A DNA stretch of 64,000 nucleotides from Triatoma infestans (taxonomy: Eukaryota; Arthropoda; Insecta; Hemiptera; Reduviidae), in assembly GCA_011037195.1 (NCBI GenBank), contig JAAEAF010006158.1, forward strand, positions 19,023 to 83,022, read 5' to 3'. The position numbers and the translations under genes are program-made. This document shows, piece by piece, positions 56,361 to 64,000 of this stretch; position 1 is the first letter of the stretch, and each line of letters begins with the position of its first letter. The notes beneath the pieces were generated by a model, which had not been told where the DNA came from, searched no databases, and saw only the letters and a program-made list of their open reading frames with translations.

Positions 56361-57499
56361 AAAATTAATTGCAATACAAACAGTTCAATGGTGTTTATAA
56401 AATAAGGGAGTTTAGGCCATATTTTGGTTGATTGACCTTGCTACATAAATTATAGACAGAAATACTAACAATACTACTTCCCTTCATGCCGGAAATACAC
56501 TAATTATAAGAAATGAAAGCCATCTCTATTCCATGTATATAATTGCGTTTATATTTACTTAAAATTAAGAAAATTCCTTCTTCAAAAATAGTTCTTTTTT
56601 CATTTTTTCTATCTTGCTATAATAGTATATTGCAATAATCTTACAATGGAGAACAAATGTTACTTTAGTTTTACAAGTTAATCATTATGTCAGGTTCACA
56701 TACACAGTAGTATTATTGTACGGTTCGCTTAAATTTCGAACGGATATAATCTCTCTCATTTACCCAGTCTAAGTTGTTTTAGTTTTATTTTACCTTTATA
56801 TATTTTACTTTATTTTAATTTATTTCTACGCATTGCCACTTCCACCCAGCCCCTGTAACATACTTTAATGTAGGTAATAGAAACAAAGATGTAAAAATAA
56901 ACATAAAATAGTTTAATTTTATTACAATTGGGTAGATACTATGTATATTTTAGTGGTGATATCGTAGATAGTAATGTAGATAGTTTTGATTCTTCTTTTG
57001 ATAAATGTTGAATCAAATAATGAGACAATATTTTACCCTGCCGCCAACTGCTGTGTTCTCTTAGCAACATGGTCTTTATCACCTCATCTACCTGCAATTA
57101 TCATTATCTGTTAATTAATTATTTTAATAATATTACAACTTAAGATATATCTACTAATTAGTTGTATACTCTTAGATAATGTTTTTTTATGATATGAAAG
57201 TGGAACATGTACTAAGGGTAGATTCTTCAGAAATATCGGTGTCACGGAAAAGATCCCGTGACTTCCCCCTTCTCATATATCCCCATCCTCATATATCTCC
57301 TTAAATTCGTATCATCTCCCGCTTAAATTTTCAGTTTAAAGAAACTCTATAGTTATATTTAGGCTTATGATGAAACTCATATAATGAAATTGACTAACAG
57401 ATATGCCGCTGGCCGTCTAGCTGGATTACTGACGTAGGAGTTGCGGGGTATCTTGCATCTTTCATATCAGGAATGAGGAAATTCAAAAGTTAAAAAACA
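56361..57499. other. Interval without recognised genes
   Basis: AT-rich sequence without coding motifs. Confidence 0.4.
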
Positions 57500-57790
57500 T
57501 CGTCTTCCAGGAGAGAAAAGTAAGATGGCTAAGATGACGTGGCCATGTAAAAAGAATGAAAGAAGATGGTTAGAAACAAGAAACTCCTGGAATACGTATC
57601 CAGAGGAAATAGGAAGATGGTTACAAGATGGTCCCCGTGAGAGATGGTTACAAGATTTACTCAGAGGCAGTGGCAGAAAGAGGTCACACGGTTCGGGATT
57701 GGGGGAATCGAGAAGTATGGGCGTTGGGCACCGTGCATGGCCAAGGTCGTAAGACCATAAAAATACTCTGAATGTGCAAGGTTCGTCAGC
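57500..57790 (+). pseudogene. Retrotransposon polymerase C-terminal relic (GHVKRM motif)
   Basis: Frames read RGHVKRMKED, then RERWLQDLLRG and EAVAERGHTVRDWGNREVWA then LGTVHGQGRKT before a stop near 57770. This follows the RW-GHV-RM ... GRP-K-W ... EAM-ERGL-EDW-DR pattern of RTE/CR1-type C-termini. ggttacaagat is locally duplicated near 57620-57650. Confidence 0.6.
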
Positions 57791-59020
57791 AAAGTCATCC
57801 TGTCAGTCCACTTCAACTACTTCAAACTACTCCCTCCTCGATATCTCTAGAGAAGCTGGGACTACGCCCCTTGCTAGTTAAACAAGAGGTATTAAAAAGT
57901 GCTGGATAAGCTCTACCACAATTATGTAGAACTAACCGTATTCTCCGTTATACAACCGTAATCTCCAGTGAAACTAAAATATATTTCATGTGCTTAAAGC
58001 CCTTAAAGTACTTTTAACAGCCTATAATTTTACTTAGTGCTTAATAGTTCTTAAGTTAATTTTTGCCTTTTACTAACCTTATTCCTTCATCTAGTTATAA
58101 CCAACCTAAAGAGATATTTCAAGTTCCTGGCTGCGAAGTTCCAAAAATCTTCTAAATTATTTTTTCAGTATTCGATAGTTAGTGTAAGCGAAAATATTCG
58201 AAGTTACACAACTTTGAAGACGAAAATATTTTTCTAAATATTGCTAGTGGAACAAGCAGTTGCAAATTAACATAAAGTATGTTTTTGGTTGAAACATAGT
58301 TAAAATTATCCATAAAAAACCATTACGTTAAAATGTGAACTTTTTCTCTTACTTGTTTACTTTTCCAGAGTCGCTGTTTAAAGAGCTAGCAGTGTGAGGA
58401 CACGTGAGTGTGATTTTTATTTATTTATTCCCACCTTTTGGGCGGTACCCGAGCTCGCGCTCATACTCTTGAGTGTGATATGCGAATAGAAACTTTTAGT
58501 AGAATTTATCACTTTACATTGGTCAATCGTACATCCGAAACGAGAACTAGAGAAGTATGCTACGACGAATAAAAACTCGGACAGTTTTATTAAATGAGAT
58601 ATAATTTAAATTTGTGGTTTATATTTGAAACAACCACTTTCGGAGTCAATGTAGGTTAAGAACTAAATTTAAAACAAGCTCAATGTTATCCTTTCTGATC
58701 AAGTAGATTAGCTACTTCAGCAGAGTTCTTGAAACCTCAGCATTCAACACTAAACTAATACTCTCGCAGCAATAGCATCTATTCTTAACAATTGTTCTAC
58801 TAACGTGAAGAACTACTTGGGTTGCAGTAAACCCGTAGAGACAGTGTCATAAACAAATTTACCAATATATTCACAGATATTTGAACCCTAAGTTTTTACA
58901 GACCACTACATTTAAAGACCAAAAATCACGTACACTCTTCTAAAGGAGCCACTAAAGTCCTGGTGGGACATGTGTGCGACACACTCTCCAGCTACTTCCT
59001 CTACATACCGTCAAACATCA
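57791..59020. other. Interval without recognised genes
   Basis: A single arm related to the 56186 palindrome lies near 58532-58570. No coding motif is seen. Confidence 0.45.
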
Positions 59021-59025
59021 CAAAT

Positions 59026-59075
59026 CTGGTGTGAAGCACTCACACCACTGTCTCTTACTACAATTATCACAATTA
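59026..59075 (-). repeat. Dispersed repeat module (reverse)
   Basis: aaatctggtgtgaagcactc then acaccactgtctcttactac is the reverse form of the module at 301-345. Confidence 0.75.
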
Positions 59076-59446
59076 TTTCTAACAAATTCTTTTCAAACAT
59101 GCAATTTTTACTAAACCGTTTACTAATAGTGATCATTAATTGAGTGGATGTACATTATACAACCTCAGCTTGGACTGTGAATGTATAATTACATTGCAGA
59201 CCGCATGACAGCGCTGCCATAAAGCCCAGAAATACTGGCTGTGCAATTTATTTAGAGATAAAACTAACATCTCTGCTCCCCCAAAAGTATCCAACTAAAA
59301 TACTTTTTTTTTCTTGGTAAAAGATAATTTCCGGGTTAATGGATTTTTGATCAAAACCTTATTGTCAGATGCGGTGGTGGTGTCTAAATGGGATATCAAG
59401 TTCGAGCTTTTTATGATTTGTTTTAGATTTTGGAATATTTGGTTTA

Positions 59447-59640
59447 CACAACGACAAACAGACCCATACAACGACAAACAGACCCACGCAACGACAAACA
59501 GACCTACACAACGACAAACAGACCTACACAACGACAAACAGACCCACACAACGACAAGCAGACCCACACAACGACAAACAGACCTACACAACGACAAACA
59601 GATCCACACAACGACAAGCAGACCCACACAACGACAACAG
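59447..59640 (+). repeat. 20-bp minisatellite, nine full units plus a partial
   Basis: acgacaaacagaccYacaca-type units start every 20 bp from 59451 to 59631. Variation is limited to AAACA/AAGCA and CCC/CCT/TCC. There are no spacers, so it is not a CRISPR array. The period is not a multiple of three, so the open frames through it are by-products. Confidence 0.97.
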
Positions 59641-60000
59641 GCTATTTGCTAAAAACGTATTTATTGTACTCAGGATACTTCAATACATTATTCTGGATGA
59701 AAACTTAACTTCGACATTTTAACACGATCGCAGTACTTCCTCTTACAGAGCTGGGGGAAGTAACAATAGATATCCAGAATGAAGAAAACAGATAGATGTC
59801 TAAGGCAATAGTTATGTTTTGAACAAATTAGCAAATTTCATCAACTATTTTAGCTATTTGTTTTTTAATCTTTCTGGAGTAATTGTGTCTGTGTTAGATT
59901 GAAATTTTATAGCCGTTGTGCCTTTGAAGAGTTGTTTCTTTGTTGGCGATTTATTTCATTGTACTATCTACTAGTTTATTTATTTAGTTTTTCTTTTTAT
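59641..60000. other. Interval without recognised content
   Basis: AT-rich sequence with no motif or ORF of note. Confidence 0.4.
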
Positions 60001-60345
60001 AAAAGAGAGAGAGAGAGAAAGAGAGAGACGGTGTGCTTGTAAAGGTAAAAATGGATGCTTACAAAGAAGTGGAAGTAGCAGAGAGAAACTACTCTACCAG
60101 CAAAGAGAGGAGTAGAATGTGCGCGATAAATGATTGATTCACAAGCACCAGCAGCATTTCTGTTCCTTTGGGAATCACAACCTTGCGAACCTTTATATGT
60201 GTGTTTGTGTGTGTGTGTGTATGTGAATGTGCGTTTGTTTGTGTGCTTGTATTCTACGTATTTCCTGTCTTCTACTGGTATATATATGTATATATATATA
60301 TATATACATATATATGTGTGTGTTTGTGGTATGTATGTATTGTTT
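60001..60345 (+). repeat. Microsatellite-rich stretch: (GA)n, (GT)n, (TA)n
   Basis: A GA-rich run lies at 60004-60028, GT-rich runs at 60197-60250 and 60313-60330, and TA/ATAC repeats at 60279-60315. Non-coding. Confidence 0.9.
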
Positions 60346-61456
60346 TGTGAGTGAGTGTTGTAAGATACAGTTTGACAACTAACCAAAACGAATGGAACTT
60401 TGATATGTTGTTGTATGTAGTTTTCAGTAACTTGTTACATCACAAATAAAATATAAGAAAATAAAAAAATAAGGGGGAAAAAAAAAGCGACAGGAAGTGA
60501 CGCAATATAACTTCCTTACCAGATATATCTTTATTTCTTTATAAATATATGGAGGGGACAAAAATGAGATACGATCTAGGATGCACTTTATAAATTATTG
60601 TTCAATTTCAGATATGGTATCCATTGCTCGCCTCCATAAAGCGTTTTATAAGAACTATGTCTTTTATTATAGAATTGTAAACTGTATAAAACACTTCGTG
60701 TGATAGATTCCCACAAATTTTTCTTACTAAATTTATTATAATTATATAATTAGAAATTTGTTTTCATACTTGATATTTTTACTAAACATTTCAGTTGCTT
60801 GTAATATTATACATAGATAAGGTGAGGAGTGAACTATTTACTTATTTTACTTTTTAGCACAAACCAGCTACATGCATAAGACTGCATTGAACACCAACAT
60901 ACGGCACTTCTATCAAGTCCCAGAAATATTGGTAGTACAGTTTACAGGTGAAACTTAACGTACTATCTCTTCCAGCAGCACCTAAATCAGTTTTTCCCAA
61001 TCCAAGTTAATAAAAATATTGATAGGTTTATTATATATATGCAGTTTATTGAAGATTAAAGAAAATCATTTGATGTAGATAGTTCCGAAACATTCAGAAA
61101 CCTATTTTTGTAAAGTCGAATATCTGATGTAAACGTCAGGCAACTGATTTTTTTTTTTTAAATTTAGCATTCTAGGTCGCTTTAATCGACCTTTTTATAA
61201 GCTAGAACCATACATTGCACTGAAGGGATTTTCTATTGGAAATTTTAACGTTTCAACTCAGCCAGAATCTTCCAGAAATCATCTTTCTTGGAATTGAAGA
61301 ATATTTCCAATCCAAGTGCCAGCTCTTTATGAGTAGTTACAACGGACGTTTAAGGAAAACCGATGAAGCCATTTTCAAGAAAATCACGAAAAACTAAAAA
61401 AAAACAGAAAAAAAGACAATGGGTTGACAGATTTTGAACTTTTAGTTCGCGCGCTC
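60346..61456. other. Interval with dispersed-repeat fragments
   Basis: A family-like unit lies at 61340-61440 (aaggaaaaccgatgaagcca then ttttcaagaaaatcacg). No genes are recognised. Confidence 0.45.
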
Positions 61457-61493
61457 TGATGCTTTCCAGCTCTGCGGAACCAACCACCACGTA
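61457..61493 (+). repeat. Solo tail of the foldback family
   Basis: gatgctttccagctctgcgg then aaccaaccaccac is identical to 4238-4270. None of the hairpin arm is present. Confidence 0.85.
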
Positions 61494-61984
61494 AAATAAA
61501 AAATTTGGCCATGGACTTTTTAAAATAATAATAATAATAATTTATTCAATAATATAATAATGAAATGGAACTTTTGGAGCAACAGCCTCGGCCATCAAAA
61601 GCTTGTCAAGCAACGATTTTTTTCTTGGGTGATATATGGTAAGCACGCCACGATTTCCACCGCCTTTTAGTTCTCCCTTCGCTATCAAGGTTCGCTACTA
61701 ACTAGCTTTCCACATTTTCTCATGGTACTGGATCAATACCGTCTTTGCCCTCACGGACATTTAACCCAGAATTGTCGCATCAAAGGCAAGAGGCGCTAGC
61801 CATTAGAGAACGCTTGATGTACACAATCATGGAATAACAGTATAAATATAGTCTTCCGCCAAACCCACGGTGTAAAGACAATAATCTGTCTTAAATATAA
61901 ATATATACATAAATGAAAATAAATATGTTCTCTTTAATTATGCCAAAATCTCTACTACTTATTTGAACAAAATTTCATATTTCG
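61494..61984. other. Interval without recognised content
   Basis: Short AAT run at 61526-61545 and otherwise no motif. Confidence 0.4.
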
Positions 61985-62890
61985 AAGTTTCTCTGAGATA
62001 CGAGAATGCCTTAGTAAGTGGAGAGAATGGAGCAGGCATTTGTAGCCGTCTCTTTGAGAGTTCCGTTGCTGCAAGCGCTCTCTGTTCTAAGGAAAAATAT
62101 TGGCGATTTTGGGTGCTGCAAGGCGGCTATTACATCTTCATCCTGAGCGAGTCGTATTCCTTGTAGACTCGCTGTCTGCTATCCTGCCAGTCTGCAGAAA
62201 TCGTCCCACCGATAGCCCTCTACTCTTATATGTAGAAGAGAGTATCCAGGATTTGGAGAAGTGGCTTTGATCTCACTTTCCAGTGGATACCAAGCAATGT
62301 GGGGATTCCGGGCAATGATTAAAGATTAAAATCCCGGGGAGGGCTAACCCGGTACCGCAGCCAGCATAGGCCTATTGTGCCATCGGGTAATGATAAGGCA
62401 ACCACACTGGCCAAATAAGGAATATTACTCCGCAGCCAGCATAGGCCTATTGTGCCATCGGGTAATGATAAGGCAACCACACTGGCCAAATAAGGAATAT
62501 TACTCCGCAGCCAGCGCTACTGAGATCGGCGTGCCGCCTAATAGAGGGTACAGAGTGTGCTATCACTTGAGGTGCTCCTATAGGGCTGCAGCTGAAGTAA
62601 AGTCATGGGCAAAGCTTTGCGATACTCCCATCCCCAGGAATCTTCCGAGGTCAGTCGCAGTGGACGCTTTTCGCTGACTGCCCATGAATGGCTACAGGCT
62701 CACCTGTGCAGGATAGTGTCTCCAGCTCCGACATGTGCCCTCTGTGCCACGGGAGTAGAATGGATGCTCACCATCTTTACTCATCCATTGAAGCCACGAG
62801 GGCATCAAGCGAACAGTATGATAAATTTAAGCAGCAATTTACCCTTTATTAGGACGCGCGGCGCCGAATGGCTAATTTGCCTAGGGCTGT
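61985..62890 (+). pseudogene. Non-LTR retrotransposon relic: RNase H and C-terminal finger
   Basis: RNase H pieces in changing frames: NGAGICSRLFESSVAA near 62030, FLVDSLSAIL near 62160, and QWIPSNVGIPGND near 62285. A duplicated PSGNDKATTLAK follows (75-bp tandem repeat). The C-terminal finger reads CHGSRMDAHHLYSSIEATRA then SSEQYD near 62770, with ARRRMANLPRAVIG to 62895. This is the usual end of RNase H-bearing non-LTR polymerases. No RT core is visible upstream. Many stops and shifts occur. Confidence 0.72.
62355..62514 (+). repeat. 75-bp tandem repeat, two copies plus 10 bp
   Basis: ccgcagccagcataggccta starts at 62355 and 62430, and ccgcagccag again at 62505. The two full copies look identical. 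The repeat duplicates a piece of the RNase H relic, so it arose after that insertion. Confidence 0.95.
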
Positions 62891-62899
62891 GATTGGATA

Positions 62900-63282
62900 A
62901 AAAAGTATGCCTCAATATTGACAATGCTTAATAATTGCCGTTCTTTCTAAATTTCTGGAATTAGTCAAACTTTGGGTCAGGTTTAATAAAAACAGCAATT
63001 TTCTTAGTTTTCCCTAAACGTTTTGGGATTGGTTCCCTTCTTCAACTGGACAATATTTAACATAACATGTAACAGGAAGTCGAATTTCTCAATTCATAAT
63101 AAATATTTATTATCAAAAGATTGGAAAATATTAAAATTCTGAGTGCGTTGCATGGTTAATGAATAATTAGCCTATGTTAGTTGTGTGGAATATTATGGCA
63201 TTTTCACTATTAATAGAAATGTTTTCATTTGTGCAAGTCTAGCACTCAGAACAATACACTTACTTACATTGACAGACTCTAG
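62900..63282. other. Interval with a Penelope-like signature
   Basis: On the minus strand near 63055-63005, TTGAAGAAGGGAACCAATCC then CAAAACGTTTAGGG follows the same pattern as 47791 (TGAAGA, stem, AAAAC). The rest is AT-rich. Confidence 0.4.
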
Positions 63283-63490
63283 ACTAACACAGTGCACTTA
63301 GGACCTTTAGAGGTAGTTGGATGTGTGCAGTTAATCTGGGTTTATCGCACCCCCACTCCAGACCACACTTTGGATGCCTATATTCTATGTACAAACATGG
63401 ACAATCAAGGGGCCGTAATAGATCCTTTAGTGCGCAGTGGATTACCCACTTCCACTTGTACCTACCATAGTTTTAGTCAATACAATTAGG
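63283..63490 (+). repeat. Dispersed repeat family A, copy 4
   Basis: ggacctttagaggtagttgg then atgtgtgcag matches 1689-1720. gcagtggattacccacttcc near 63435 resembles the gtggactagccacttc block. Diverged and incomplete. Confidence 0.55.
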
Positions 63491-64000
63491 TTTTTATTTG
63501 CGCAGATATTTTAAAAGTTTACTTTATTACTATTGATAAATCTTCACTTTCGCTTTAGAAGTATTGCGTGCGTTGAAATTATCAAATTGAGTTTCACCGG
63601 AAATACATGTTTTGAGGTCGCGCTGAGTACGAAACAAATGTATTTAGCTAATGTTCTGTATGTATGTGTAGAAACTCAATTTTCCGTCCACCAACACGTC
63701 CACCACCGTCAGGATGTCGATCACAATATTTAAAGCTTTCCTTCAATGAGCCGGGTCAGTACAATTTACCATTCTGCCACCAAGTAATTTTAAAGTAAAT
63801 CAAACACATTCCTAGAATACTAAATTTGAGGAAAGTCGGTTAATTGAAGATGTGACTTCATAGAACAGGTATCCCAATTTTTGGAAATTTTCTCGGAAAC
63901 GGTTCCACCGAGTTCTTCAAACGCTAACTTCACGTGTCATCCAACCTATTGTTATTTTCGTTTTTTTTGGAAAACTCATCTTAACGAATAAAAATTGCAA
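63491..64000 (+). repeat. Degenerate dispersed-repeat DNA at the window end
   Basis: ttttctcggaaacggttcc-accgagttctt near 63890 and aagtcggttaattgaagatg near 63833 follow the order of the GGAAGTGCG family. caccggaaatacatgttttg near 63595 repeats 19633. No genes. Confidence 0.5.

Noticed and set aside
59314..59708. Possible CRISPR-like or protein-coding repeat array
   Set aside because: Units are contiguous with no spacers, the period is 20 bp (not a multiple of three), and the organism appears eukaryotic. It is a minisatellite.
60130..60386. Cys/Val-rich small proteins over microsatellites
   Set aside because: The frames translate GT and TA simple repeats. No start context or conserved motif.

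Overview
This window looks like non-coding DNA from an insect nuclear genome, with a hemipteran or planthopper-like animal as my best guess. The case rests on content: AT-rich sequence, a metazoan protein kinase C exon with a splice acceptor, and an arthropod-style mix of degraded transposable elements. These include I-like and R1/LOA-like non-LTR retrotransposons, Penelope-like fragments, a Polinton DNA polymerase B fragment, and hAT, mariner and Harbinger relics. No bacterial operons, rRNA genes or CRISPR arrays are visible. Species assignment is inference only.

Layout. 0.3-1.1 kb: hAT relic with its terminal repeat. 1.5-9.3 kb: an I-like non-LTR element with a gag-type ORF1 and an EN-RT-RNase H ORF2, both frameshifted. 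Its 5' leader occurs twice, the second time without ORF1, and a hairpin (foldback) element sits between the two. 9.3-18.2 kb: sparse AT-rich DNA with dispersed repeats, four retrotransposon relics and a mariner relic. 18.36-18.53 kb (minus strand): the only convincing host sequence, an exon for the pseudosubstrate and start of the C1A domain of a conventional-type PKC. Much of the window may therefore be intron or flank of that gene. 18.6-28.9 kb: mostly degenerate copies of one or two dispersed repeat families. 28.9-46.4 kb: the structurally richest part, with three large inverted repeats (0.56, 2.4 and 2.0 kb), a 1.96 kb near-identical duplication next to an assembly gap, an inverted Polinton PolB fragment joined to a solo palindrome arm, and halves of R1/LOA-like elements on either side. 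46.4-54 kb: a Penelope-like C-terminus, a tRNA-derived SINE, and a retrotransposon relic split by a younger nested R1/LOA-like insertion with a 16-bp target-site duplication. All of that lies between two CAGTG-rich blocks that end in TTAA. 54-64 kb: two small palindromes, two short retrotransposon C-terminal relics, a 20-bp minisatellite, microsatellites and another RNase H-type relic.

No set of genes here works together as a pathway. The interest lies in structure: repeated foldback and palindrome formation, hammerhead-like motifs in hairpin arms, and shared junctions suggesting that the large palindromes derive from a rearranged Polinton. Coding relics were identified by reading conserved motifs by eye. 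Element boundaries are approximate unless a repeat, tail or target-site duplication defines them.
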